Source: Cotesia glomerata
Taxonomy: Eukaryota; Arthropoda; Insecta; Hymenoptera; Braconidae
Length of the DNA stretch: 64,000 nt
NCBI RefSeq assembly: GCF_020080835.1
Contig: NC_058159.1
Location: 496,001-560,000, forward strand
Reading direction: 5' to 3'
The notes beneath the pieces were generated by a model that saw only the letters and a program-made list of their open reading frames with translations, was not told the DNA's origin and did not search any database. A program made the translations under genes and the position numbers. Below, one piece after another: positions 33,501 to 43,200 of the stretch (position 1 is the stretch's first letter; every line of letters begins with the position of its first letter).

Positions 33501-35659
33501 GACTTGCTGATGTGCAAAACTAGGAGGAATTCTCTGATTCAACAGGGAATGGATAATTGGTTTTTGAATCTTTCATTTATTTTTGAAATATTTTTGACGG
33601 CTTTTATTTTATACACGCCGGGGATTGGAAGAATTCTTAAAACTTTCCCGATTGATCCTTACTGGTTTCTACCCTGTTTGCCTCTTGGATTATTTTTGTG
33701 GGGGTACGATGAATTTAGAAGATATTGTATCAGAAATTATCCAAAGAGTATTATTTATAGTGAAACTTATTATTAAAATTAGAAAATAAATTGTTTTTAA
33801 ATAAATGTGTAAATTTGTTAATAAAGTTGTTTTAATTTGTAAGGATTTAGACTTACCGCTGATGTTATTGTTCCGAGAATTGGCTCGGGTATACGGCCTG
33901 CTTTTTTTAAAATCAAGTCCAGTGAACCACCGTCCATGTACTCCATACATATACTTATTTCTCCGTCACTATAATTATAAGCAAATAAATTTTTTTTAGT
34001 AATTATTTTTTATTTATTTTATCAATTGTTTTATTGAATTTCTTGATACACTGGAGAGTGTATATTGATGTAGCCACTATCCGAATGTCAATGTTGACTA
34101 AGTATTTTATTTTTTTTTTTTTCTTAAGGAAAAATGTCATGCCTATTTTTATAACAATAAAAAGAAAATAGCAGCCTAGCAGTCACTGCGTGACTGCCGT
34201 GACTTGTGAACTATAGATAAATAAGATTTTGCTTTATTAAATAATGACTTTTGTTAAACTGCACGGTACTTTCTTAAATATTGATGTTTTTAAAAGTATA
34301 AGCTCATCCCGATGTTACACTCATCGAGAGCTTTCATTTGAGTACCCACATGCATTTTTGATATATTTTTCATATATACATATATATAATATACATAAAT
34401 ATATGAAAAATTGATGTCGGTACTCAAATGAAAGGTCTCGATGAGTGTAACATCAGGATGAGCTTACATCTTTAAAAATGTTAATAATTCACAAGATAGA
34501 ATGTCATTTCTTAATTATTCACATTTTTTACGATATAAGCTCATTTCAATGTTACACTTATCGAGACCTTTCATTTAAGTACCCACATGCATTTTTTATA
34601 TATTTTTCATGTATACATATATATAATATATATAAATATATGAAAAAATTGATGTGGGTACTCAAATGAAAGGTCTCGATGAGTGTAACATCAAAATGAG
34701 CTTATATCTTTAAAAATGTTAATAGCTGACAAGATATAAGGTCATTTCTTAAATATTGACATTTTTTAAGATATAAGCTCATCCTGATGTTATACTCATC
34801 GAGAGCTTTCATTTGAGTACCCACATGCATTTTTGATATATTTTTCATATATACATATATATAATATATATAAATATATGAAAAAATTGATGTGGGTACT
34901 CAAATGAAAGGTCTCGATGAGTGTAACATCAAGATGAGCTTATATCTTTAAAAATGTCAATAGTTCACAAGATACAAGGTCATTTTTTAATTATGCATCT
35001 AGAATTTTGCAATGACATAAAATTTAACTAAAAAGTTAATAAAATCTAAATAAATTACCTATAAAATGCTCCGTAAAATCCAACAATATGAGCAAAATTA
35101 CACTCATGAAGTACTTTAAGCTCCCGAATAATTTGTTTCTTAATCGCCGGCTTAACTTCTAAGTGTATTAACTGAAATAATTAATGAGTAAATAAATAAA
35201 TATTTTTCTTTTTCACAATAAAAATTTATTTACCTTCCGTGCCATAATCAAACCATATTTTTTATGCCTGACTTTCATAACAACACCCCCATTGCCAGCT
35301 CCCAGCTCGCCCAGCTTTTCAAAATCATCATCACACAGCTCGCCGACTTGCTCCTTCTGTCCCAAGAAACTCTCCAAGCGTTTTCTCTGCTCCTCGTCCA
35401 TCTCTAACTCTTCTAATCTTTCTTGTATCGCATCGATACTGATTTTTCCCATTACACCACTGAAAAAATCATTAGATAATAAATTTATCTAATTTTTACA
35501 CTTAAAATAAATAATTAATAAATAAAATTAATCTTACTCAGGTATTACAGGTGGTTCCGGGTAGCTTGGAAGAGGTGGTACTGGTGGCGATGGAGATACC
35601 ACCGGTGCCGGTTCAATAGAACCAGCAGGTAGTGTTAAGTTCAATTTATTTTTCGACAT
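28656..35659 (-). CDS. Dsor1: MAP kinase kinase MEK (Dsor1/MAP2K1-2 type), 413 aa
   Basis: Dual-specificity kinase that phosphorylates ERK in the Ras-Raf pathway. Exons in order: 35538..35659, 35234..35459, 35059..35171, 33857..33968, 30295..30471, 29995..30202, 28876..29042, 28656..28772; phases agree, 414 codons including TGA. The N terminus (MSKNKLNLTL) resembles the MEK ERK-docking site. Visible are the nucleotide loop GAGNGGVV (94-101), ATP lysine K116 in ARK, HRDVKPSN (H207-N214), DFGVSGQLIDS (D227 on), and activating serines S237 and S241 in DSMANSFVG, then GTRSYMS and PERLQGTHYS. A short Asn/Ser/Thr/Pro-rich insert spans the exon 6/7 junction, where MEK1/2 have their proline-rich segment. 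Intron 4 contains an antisense ATPase gene; introns 3 and 6 contain Helitron copies. RpL17 diverges from its 5' side. Confidence 0.97.
29077..29985 (-). mobile_element. Helitron-like element with satellite units, MEK intron 6
   Basis: Minus-strand orientation. On that strand it ends in a GCAGTTACATAGTGACTGC hairpin, AAGGTTG, then CTAG at 29077..29080 followed by T. Three palindromic units lie inside. The far end carries the TTAGGTTGCATTCGAAAATG flank of the 26905 and 50425 copies. It fills almost the whole 952-bp intron. Confidence 0.65.
30660..33776 (+). CDS. Intronless Na+/K+-ATPase alpha-like P-type ATPase, 1038 aa, nested in MEK intron 4
   Basis: P2C-type cation pump subunit, plasma membrane. 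One uninterrupted frame covers the whole family length. The phosphorylation site is DKTGTLT (D372). TGES lies in the actuator domain, KGAPE in the nucleotide domain, and TGDGVNDSPAL in the hinge, with ten membrane segments and the ETYY C terminus typical of Na+/K+ pumps. Cation-site residues E330 (in NVPEVLL), E801, D826 and D830 are kept, but the M5 asparagine (TSNIPE in ordinary alpha subunits) is glycine, G798 in TSGIPE. The M1-M2 loop is divergent at both positions linked to cardiac-glycoside binding (E114, I125). A Asn/Ser-rich insert lies at about residues 646-675. It is markedly GC-richer than its surroundings. The lack of introns suggests a retrocopy. The intact frame argues for selection rather than decay. 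Confidence 0.95.
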   Translation: MSLAGSSLLSTKKGPAPQLQKKKLTDDEIIDLHQELQTDDHIIPLDELCLKLNTHIETGLTNEEAQLRLAQEPNALSPPKVTPEYVKLFKSMFSGFAILLWICAGLCFLIYFVEILLGHTEEEGIEWFGVMIVVICVISGLFSYIQEGKNSRVMESFTRMVPTFALVIRSGEKKLIPTEEVVRGDIVEIRLGDKIPADIRIIRSVGLRVENSSITGESEPISRSDYPTDPNPLESQNFAFFSSYAVAGEGTGIVIATGDKTMIGRLAGLTTQVCKDETPIAKEIKHFVKIISIVSLVFGIIFFTVSLVLEGSIMKGFIYLLSIVISNVPEVLLVTVTTSLTLTAKKMASKNCLVRNLEAVETLGSTSTICSDKTGTLTLNKMTVSNIWFGNIRHHVSAVLGNLGVERDLLLEKPAFNSVIKAATLCLRAEFRVDSDLFIRIEDRDVIGDASETGIIRFCEHIHSTKRYRANYPKVAEIPFSSVTKYQLSIHRDEKGFNIFIKGAPEVIMDFCADILSMDGTTRPLTPQDTLEIRHACTELGFLGERVLAYCDFFLPYTNYAEDYQFDTSAIENYNFPMKGYRFVGLLSLLDPPRPSVPDAVHTCRAAGIKVIMVTGDHPVTAMAIAKMVGIIGEGHETRFEKFLHLDTKFSNNNANTNIKLSNISSNSNSAEENYQAVIVTGTELRFMTDNDLDNLIKSYEEIVFARTSPQQKLIIVESCQRLGEIVAVTGDGVNDSPALRKADIGIAMGVTGSDVAKSAADMVLMDDNFSSIVTGIEEGRLIFDNLKKSIAYTLTSGIPEMLPMLSGLILSIPLPLVMELVLCIDIGTDMLPAIALAYEKAESDIMKRPPRNPQYDKLVNKRLISVAYGQIGMTQALAGFTNYFFILGYHGFLPGDLFGLRQDWENKNIDDLKDSYGQMWNYQSRMELLSEARTGYFISIVTTQMIDLLMCKTRRNSLIQQGMDNWFLNLSFIFEIFLTAFILYTPGIGRILKTFPIDPYWFLPCLPLGLFLWGYDEFRRYCIRNYPKSIIYSETYY
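34169..35015 (-). mobile_element. Helitron-like element with satellite units, MEK intron 3
   Basis: On the minus strand the 3' hairpin is perfect (GCAGTCAC-GCA-GTGACTGC, with GCAGTCACGCAGTGACTGC overall), but the end reads CTAT instead of CTAG. Three palindromic units follow. The left flank (TCATTGCAAAATTCTAGATG) matches the SMG5 intron 4 copy, not the TTAGGCTGCATT type. So there are two 5' variants with one 3' end. Confidence 0.6.
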
Positions 35660-36401
35660 AATTATTTTATAATCTTTTAAATTACTTTTTAATCAAAAAT
35701 TCACTTTAATTATTTATTTATTAACACGCAAATTATTAAAAAAAATAATTCATGACTTGAAAAATAAATTTTTTTTTCTTTAATAAAACAAATTAATTTT
35801 ATAAGATTTTAATTAATTAATTAAATATTGTTGACTTTAATAATAACTAATTATCAATAAAAAACTAACCAAACAATTAATTTACTCAAACTTTCACCGA
35901 ATAAATCAATAAAGTTACTTTTTATTCTAAATTAATGATTAAATAACTGCAAAATTATTAATTGATAATATTAATTATTAAAATTAAATTTATATTGTTA
36001 ATAAATATATATATATTTATAAATTTTTATCGCCAATTGTTATTTGTCACTCAGAATATTCTTTTTTATTGACAGCTACGCTCACTTCTGCTAAACTTCC
36101 TGTTCACTCCCTAAAAAATATTTTAAAGATTCAAAAATAAAATCCCAAAAAAAGAATTAATAAATTTAATATCAAAATAAATATTTCAAGGTTAGAAAAA
36201 TTATTGAATTAAGTATTTTTTATTTACTGTGAATAAATAAATAAATTAAGTGTAATTAATAATCAGTAAGAAAAAAACGCTCCAAGAACTTGCAACAATT
36301 CGAGTATAGTTGATAAGATTTGAAAAATCCACAAGATGGCGCCTTGTTCCCGGAAATTCTAGTTGCGTTGAAACGACGTCCTTAACGCCGTGTTGATCGG
36401 T
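35660..36401. promoter_or_regulatory. Divergent MEK / RpL17 promoter region
   Basis: The MEK start codon and the RpL17 first exon face away from each other across about 740 bp. The MEK side is AT-rich 5' UTR or intron sequence; a less AT-rich patch at 36062..36115 may be a MEK 5' UTR exon. The RpL17 side (36330..36400) is GC-richer and contains CAAGATGGCGCC, a motif commonly seen at ribosomal protein promoters. Confidence 0.5.
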
Positions 36402-36432
36402 CTTTCTCTTTTCCTAAGCGTATCGCACGAAG
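36402..36432 (+). promoter_or_regulatory. RpL17 5' UTR exon with TOP-type pyrimidine start
   Basis: A pyrimidine tract (CTTTCTCTTTTCC) begins at 36402, as expected for a 5' terminal oligopyrimidine mRNA under growth-dependent translational control. The non-coding exon would end at 36432, just before the donor GTATGT at 36433. The exact transcription start is inferred from the tract. Confidence 0.6.
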
Positions 36433-36684
36433 GTATGTTCCATTCTGAATTGCTAAAAAAATCTAATTGCATCTTTAATTAGAGAGAATATTAATGAATA
36501 AAAAATTTTTAAAGTAAAAGATAAAATTTTGAAGTTTTATTTTTATTAAATAGTTATTTATTGTCGGTCGAATCTTGAATGACTGATGAATATTTAGTGT
36601 CAAGTAACACGCTGGCTTGTTGCTCGCGTTCATATTGTTTGTAAGGTTAATTTTATTAATAAAGTGTTTTAATTTGTAGACAAA

Positions 36685-39411
36685 ATGGGCCGTTATTCTA
36701 AGGAGCCGTCTAATATCACCAAATCGTGCAAAGCTCGCGGTTCCAACTTGAGGGTACATTTTAAAGTGAGTATTTATTTTTTTATTTTTTCTTTATAATA
36801 ATGAGCCCTAACCTCTAAATCTTGTGATCTAAACTCATGACTCTCGACACCTATAAGAACTATGTACTGAATGCAACAGACATCCCTTTATTTATGTCAA
36901 TTAAATTTATGAATATTAATTTGACAGTTTTTTTTATGAAAAAATAATAAGAAAATTAAAAAATTTATGAGAATTAATTTAGTAGGTATTTATTAATTTT
37001 TAGAATTTTTTTAACAAATAAATTAATGACATTAAAGTTAGCAGTCACTTAACAATTTTCTAATTTTATTTATCAAAAAAATTTGTTCGAAAAAATTATT
37101 TTTAAAAAATTGCATTTTTTATTTTTTAAAATTTCTAAATATCCATTTTTTTTTTGCCATAATTTATTTGCTGTAAAATTTTTTAAATTATTAAATATGT
37201 GCTGAATTAATTTTCATAATTATAGCAAAAATAAATAAGAAAAAAAAAATTGTCATGTAGAAATTTTTAAAAATTATAACTGCAATTTTTTAAAAATAAT
37301 TTTTCAAAAAAGATTAATTTGTTGAATTAAATTAAAAAAATTATCAAGTAACTGCTAATTTTAATGTCATCAAAAATTAAAAAAAAAAATGTTTTTTCAG
37401 TTCTAATTTAATTAATGAAATAAATAAAAAAAATTTTAAACGTCTGTTTATTTAAGTATCAATAAAATATGAATTTTTAAAAATAATTTTATATAAAAAC
37501 GTGAAAATTATCAGATGGTTACTGTTCACAGTACTGTCAATAATTAAAAATTTTTTTATTTTATATGGTAGCTTGACAGTCAAGCACTTGGACCTAACTT
37601 TGAATTTTACTCTAAATAATAAACATTTTCATGATACGAAAGTTAGCCGACGTTTTTAATTTTTTGATTTTTTTTTAATAATTAAAGTAGAACAAAAAAA
37701 TATTTTTAATAAATTGCACTTAAAGTTTTTTACAAATGAAAATTATTTTTCTTTTTTTTTTGTAGTCATTTTTTCAATAAAAAAAAAATTAAAAAATTTT
37801 TAAATGTCGGCTAACTTAATTTTCATACATTTTCAATTAATTACTAATTAAAAAAATTCACTTTTTTGACTTACTGAATTACTTGAACTGTAAAATTCCA
37901 AATATCATTTTTTTATGAATATTGCATTGATGAAAAAATTTATTTATAAATTTAAAACTACAGAATACCCATGAAACAGCAAGAGCTATTAAAAACTTGA
38001 CTCTGAGAAGAGCTCAAAAGTATCTTAAAGCTGTGATGGAACACAAAGAGTGCGTCCCATTCAGACGATTCAATGGTGGAGTTGGACGTTGCGCTCAAGC
38101 TAAGCAGTTCGGAACTACCCAAGGTAGATGGCCCAAGAAATCGGCTGAATTTTTGCTCCAGCTTTTGCGCAACGCCGAGTCCAATGCTGATTACAAGGGT
38201 TTGGATGTTGACCGACTGGTCATTGACCACATTCAGGTGAACCATGCTCCGTGCTTACGTAGAAGGACTTACCGTGCTCACGGTCGTATTAACCGTAAGT
38301 TTCACTCTTACATTATTTTATTTATTTATTTTAAGGTAGTAGTCTGGTAACTTATGCCTATTTTCATGACTTCTTTGGAGGGTGGTTTTTTATAGAAAAA
38401 TAAAAATGAATTATCTTGAATATTTAGAGTGTTTTTATTTACATATTGAAAATATAAAAAGGAATTTAATAGTTTATTACTATTATTATTGTCACTCGAA
38501 GTTGGAACCTCAAAAAAAATGCACGTGAGTGGCCCGGGTGATTTTGGCTCTTGATGTTATCTGAAATCAAATATTCTTGATTATTCTTAATCTATAGACA
38601 TGTCATTCTGGTCGGAACTACTGAAGTTAAATTTCAAGGGTAAATAACAAAATGGCGGACTTTGGAAAAAAAATTCCTTTTATTTTAGCCAAGAAAGGGT
38701 TGTAAAATAAAAAGTTGGGGGTGAAAAAAATTCTCGTTAGTACCGACGAGAACTATAAGTGTTTAGAACAGCCTGTTAAAATTTGAAAGCAATCGGTTCA
38801 GTAGAAAAAAAGTTAGGACCCGGGCCACCCACGTGCATTTTTTTTTGAAGTTCCAACTTCGAGTGACAATAACAATAGTAATAAACTATTAAATTTTTTT
38901 TTATATTTTCAATATGTAAATAAAAACACTCTAAATATTCAAGATAATTCATTTTTATTTTCCTATAAAAAACCACCCTCCAAAGAAGTCATGAAAATAG
39001 GCATAAGTTACCAGACTCTACTACCTTAATACACGGAAAGAACAAGATGACACTGGATATCATCCCAGATTATACTGCGTGATATCTGGACTATACTAAT
39101 TGTAATCTAAATTATATTCATTGTAATCTAGATTATACCAGCTACTATCTAAATTTTTTTTTTCACACAGTATAATCTGGGATGATATCCAGTGTCATTT
39201 TGTTCTTTCCGTGTCTCTTTTACGGCTCCAAGATTTGAAATTATAGTTAAAAAATTTTTTTACAGCTTACATGAGCTCACCTTGTCACATTGAAGTCATT
39301 TTGACAGAAAAAGAAGACGTGGTTACCAAAGCCACCGAAGAAGAGCCATCGAAAAAGAAATTGAGCAAAAAGAAGCTTGCCAGACAAAAAGAAAAGATGT
39401 TAAGAGAGTAA
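36685..39411 (+). CDS. RpL17: 60S ribosomal protein L17 (uL22), 185 aa
   Basis: Large-subunit protein lining the nascent-peptide exit tunnel. Coding exons 36685..36765, 37964..38294 and 39266..39411, preceded by a non-coding first exon ending at 36432; 186 codons including TAA. Recognised by MGRYSKEP, TKSCKARGSNLRVHFK, CVPFRRFNGGVGRCAQAKQF, TQGRWPKKSAEFLL, LVIDHIQVNHAP and RRRTYRAHGRIN, then a Lys-rich C terminus (KKKLSKKKLARQKEKMLRE). Length is normal for the family. The ATG is five bases into exon 2. The last intron (971 bp) is mostly two foldback transposons. A polyadenylation signal follows about 50 bp after the stop. Convergent with the SV2-like gene. Confidence 0.97.
36955..37375. mobile_element. 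Nested second-subfamily MITEs, RpL17 intron 2
   Basis: The segment has TGACATTAAAGTTAGCAGTC on the left and inverted AGTAACTGCTAATTTTAATG on the right, with an internal second pair of ends. It resembles 24607..24800. Strongly A/T, no ORF. Confidence 0.4.
37633..37827. mobile_element. AGCCGAC-family MITE, copy 5, RpL17 intron 2
   Basis: Bounded by ATACGAAAGTTAGCCGACGT and the inverted AATGTCGGCTAACTTAATTT. Among the best-preserved copies of the family in the window. Confidence 0.6.
38335..39025. mobile_element. TTAA-flanked foldback transposon with about 195-bp arms, RpL17 intron 3
   Basis: The ends GGTAGTAGTCTGGTAACTTA and (on the minus strand) GGTAGTAGAGTCTGGTAACT are flanked on both sides by TTAA (38331..38334 and 39026..39029), the target duplication used by piggyBac-type transposases. 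The inverted arms extend to about 38530 and from about 38815, nearly identical. The centre (38531..38815) is unique and GC-richer. The 66-codon open frame across the right arm is an artefact. Confidence 0.65.
39031..39214. mobile_element. Palindromic MITE with ACACGGAAAGAACAA ends, RpL17 intron 3
   Basis: 184 bp. The left arm ACACGGAAAGAACAAGATGA continues into CACTGGATATCATCCCAGAT and TATACTG. The right arm is the near-exact inverse, and the centre repeats ATCTAGATTATA. It sits two bases after the TTAA of the foldback element. Confidence 0.6.
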
Positions 39412-39461
39412 TTTCACATCATTCTCTTTTGTAATCAAGTTTTAATGGTTTATAAATCAAT

Positions 39462-39467
39462 AATAAA
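39462..39467 (+). terminator. RpL17 polyadenylation signal AATAAA
   Basis: AATAAA about 50 bp after the RpL17 stop codon, in the right position for 3' end formation. Confidence 0.6.
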
Positions 39468-40286
39468 ACAAGAAATTAAACATCCATGGACTTGAACCAG
39501 GTTATTTTTTATTTATTTTTAGTTTTTATTATTTATTACCAATTTATTTAATTTTTTTTAATCCCCAGTAATTTTAATTTTTTTATTACTATTAAAACTT
39601 ATTAATTAATTTTTTTTTTAACATAAAAATAATGAATCAGGATTGAATTAAATTTTAAAATAATTTATGTTATAATTATAATTTTTATTTTCAAAAAATG
39701 AATTTGTGATTTATCACAAATGATAATATCTAAAATAAAATAAAATTGCGGTCTCTAAATAAAAAGTTATTACATAGTAAATTAAAATGTATAGTAATAA
39801 AATAAATTGAATGAATAATGCAAGAAAAATTAATACAAAAATATTGGAGATACGGTTCGAGGTGTTTTTTCTTTTAATATATATATATATATATAATAGA
39901 AAAAGTCAATTGAGCGTTTCTATAGATCTAACTATACTATTAAATATCGATGAATTTGTAACATCATTTTAATTATACAAATGATTATTATTATTTGATT
40001 TTCTCACACATTCAATACTAAACATTTTGAGTAATAATCAGCCATTCAGATCACGCTTGTGACACTCAGTTAGTCTTATAACATACAATTATTTTTTTAT
40101 TGAAGAATATATATATCTAGACTACGTTAATCTCTACCCTGTTTGATGAATTTTAGCTACACGTGATTCTTATCTCCATTATTGTTATTGTTACTTTTTC
40201 TACGTTTAGAAATGCTCTTATTTCACAAATGCAGAGTGTGAACTATACATGGAATATTTAAATGTTGACTTTTTATTTTGCCGGTG
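39468..40286. other. Convergent intergenic region, 3' UTR of the SV2-like gene
   Basis: AT-rich sequence between RpL17 and the SV2-like stop. The part from about 40000 to 40286 is less AT-rich and is probably the SV2-like 3' UTR. A short (TA)n run lies at about 39878..39894. No other gene seen. Confidence 0.4.
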
Positions 40287-43110
40287 TCAGGAAAGTGGTT
40301 CACGAGTTGTGTTGGGTAAAAATAGTGATAGTAATCCTCCTCCTGAAAAAAAAAAAAAAAATTCATGTTTATTTATAGTTTTATCGTGTGAAATATTGAC
40401 ATTTTTAAAGATATAAGCTCATCTTGATGTTACAATCATCAAGACCTTTCATTTGAGTACCCACATCAATTTTTCATATATTTTATATATTTATATATAT
40501 TATATATATTTATATATGAAAAATAAATCAAAAATGCATGTGGGTACTCAAACGAAAGCTCTTGATGAGTTTAGCATCAAGATGAGCTTATATCTTTAAA
40601 AATATCAATAATTAAGAAATGACCTTGTATCTGGTGAATTATTGACAATTTTTAAAATATTAGCTCATCTTGATGTTACACTCATCAAGAGCTTTCATTT
40701 GAGTACCCACATCAATTTTTCATATATTTTATATATTTATATATATGTATATATGGAAAATATATAAAAAATGCATGTGGGTACTCAAATGAAAGCTCTT
40801 GATGAGTGTAACATCAGGATGAACTTATATCTTTAAAAACTTCAATATTTAAGAAAGTACAGTGCAATTTAATGAAAATCATTATACAGCGCAAGGTTGC
40901 TAGTAAATTACTTAATTTTCAATAATAAATAAAATATATGCAATTACCAATAAGAAGAGCAGCCACAATAAATGTAGGCGCAGGACAATACATGTCTAGC
41001 AACTGAGCTATGACGATATTACCAATAATACCACCAAGTCGAGCCGCTACCATCGAAATAGCGATACCAGTGGCACGTAAATTTGTAGGAAATACTTCGG
41101 TGATAAGACAGTCTAGCGCCGCGTTACCACAACTTATTACACCGCTGAAGAATGCTGATACTATTACGTTATGTACTTTGTTGTAAACAAAATATAATCC
41201 AACAGAGCAAGCACCTGACGACAGTGTACTAAAAACTGCAATTATAAAGTAATATTTAATTAGTTTTATAGAAAATTTTCAATATGAAAATGATAATGGA
41301 AAAAATTTTAAAGTTATGAAAAATTCATATTATTTCATTAAAATTATTATAAAATAACAATAATAATAATAATAATTATTATTATATCAAACTCACAATT
41401 TTTCTAAAAAACAAACATCCCCAGATTATTGTTCCATTTTTTGTTACAAAAAAAAATATTATTATTATTATTATTAACAATAATAATAATAATAATATTA
41501 TTATTTTTATTTTATGATAATTTTAATAAAATTATATAAATTTTTTATAACTTAAAAATTTTTTCCGGGATTAAAAAATTAAAATTTCTTAATTTTTTTT
41601 TTTTTATTCTGCTTGTTTTGACGACGCATTTATAATAAAAAATTTGAAAAAATTGGCTTTTATTTTTTTAGATAAAAATTCTATTTTATCTTTGTTTGAT
41701 ATTTTTTTAAAAATTGCATAAACTATAAAAAAAAAATTATCACGGCCCAGCAATTGTAAATAATTACCAAAAAATCTTACCAAGGAAAAACTTTCGGCCC
41801 AAACGATCCATACCAAGAACAGCAAGAATATTAGCCGGTATCGCCGAAGCAACAGTAATAAGTGATTCAATAAAAACAGCTTCTCCAATTTTGCTATCAC
41901 ACGGTTGGTCGTGCTCAGTAATATTATTCTTAACTTTAATATAAAATTCCGTAACTTGACAAATATCTGTATTTTGATTAGGATTACGTTGATTGAAAAG
42001 ATCAAAGCGGTTAAACAATTCCGGGAACCACATCATCAGACCATAGTAACCAATGTGAAATGTAAAATTAATAATTATAGATATCACTGTAAAACGCAGT
42101 ATCGGTGATACAAACAATTGTTTACTATTATCCATAATATCACCAAACATAATCTTGTACTTATTTTTTTTCTTATTATTATTATCTTTGGTACTACCAC
42201 CGCTAGCAATGGTGCCTCCTGCACTCTTAATCGGCTCAACGACATTTTTGCTGTTGCCAAAGTCGTCGAGGATTAACTCTTTAACTGTGTAACTTTCACG
42301 TGGTTTTCCAGTATTAATAGCGTATATATTACGGAATATATTGAGTGCCTCGTCGTATCTACCGCGTGATAATAAATATTTTGGTGACTCCGGCAGTAAT
42401 AACAATAGTCCCGCCACGATGAATGACGGAGCAGCGCAGATCAGCAGGAAAATTCGCCAAGAGTTGAATGTGAATGAAGTACTTGTTATACCGATGTCAT
42501 GTGGAATTATCAGCCACGCTAGTCCAGCGACAAATAGATTTCCCAGGGTCCAAAATGCTGCCATGAATGACAGCATCGAACCACGCTTTGATTTTGGCTG
42601 GAATTCTGCAAAGTATGACCAGATGACCGGTCCACTGCCACCTAAACTGTTTATTTTATTTATTTAGTTAGTTATTGTTATATTTATAGAGTAAACATAT
42701 ATTTTTTTTTCTTATTAATTTATTAATTTTTTTTTTAATTCTTATCTTTAAAAAAAATTAATGTATTTCATAATTAAGAAATGACCTTGTATCTTGGGAA
42801 CTATTGACATTTTTTAAGATATAAGCTCACCATGACATTACACTCATCAAGACCTTTCATTTGAGTACCCACATCAATTTTTCATATATTTTATATATTT
42901 ATACATATAAATATATTGAAAATGCATGTGGGTACTCAAATGAAAGGTCTCGATGAGTGTAACATCGGAATGAGCTTACATCTTTAAAAATATCAATAAT
43001 TAAGAAATCACTATGTATTTTGTGAACTATTGACATTTTTTAAGATATAAGCTCATATTGACGTTACACTCATCGAGACCTTTCATTTGAGTACCCATAT
43101 CAATTTTTCA

Positions 43111-43200
<90 letters not shown>

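Noticed and set aside
30625..33542. Several 60-144 codon frames antisense or shifted to the ATPase
   Set aside because: They overlap the 1038-codon ATPase frame, whose motifs are unambiguous; the extra frames result from its GC-richer codon pattern.
38776..38976. 66-codon minus-strand frame in the RpL17 intron
   Set aside because: It spans the right arm of the TTAA-flanked foldback element; the same sequence occurs inverted in the left arm.
41604..42005. 133-codon minus-strand frame overlapping the SV2-like exon
   Set aside because: It lies in a different frame from the SV2-like exon 41781..42646, runs into intron sequence and is low complexity.
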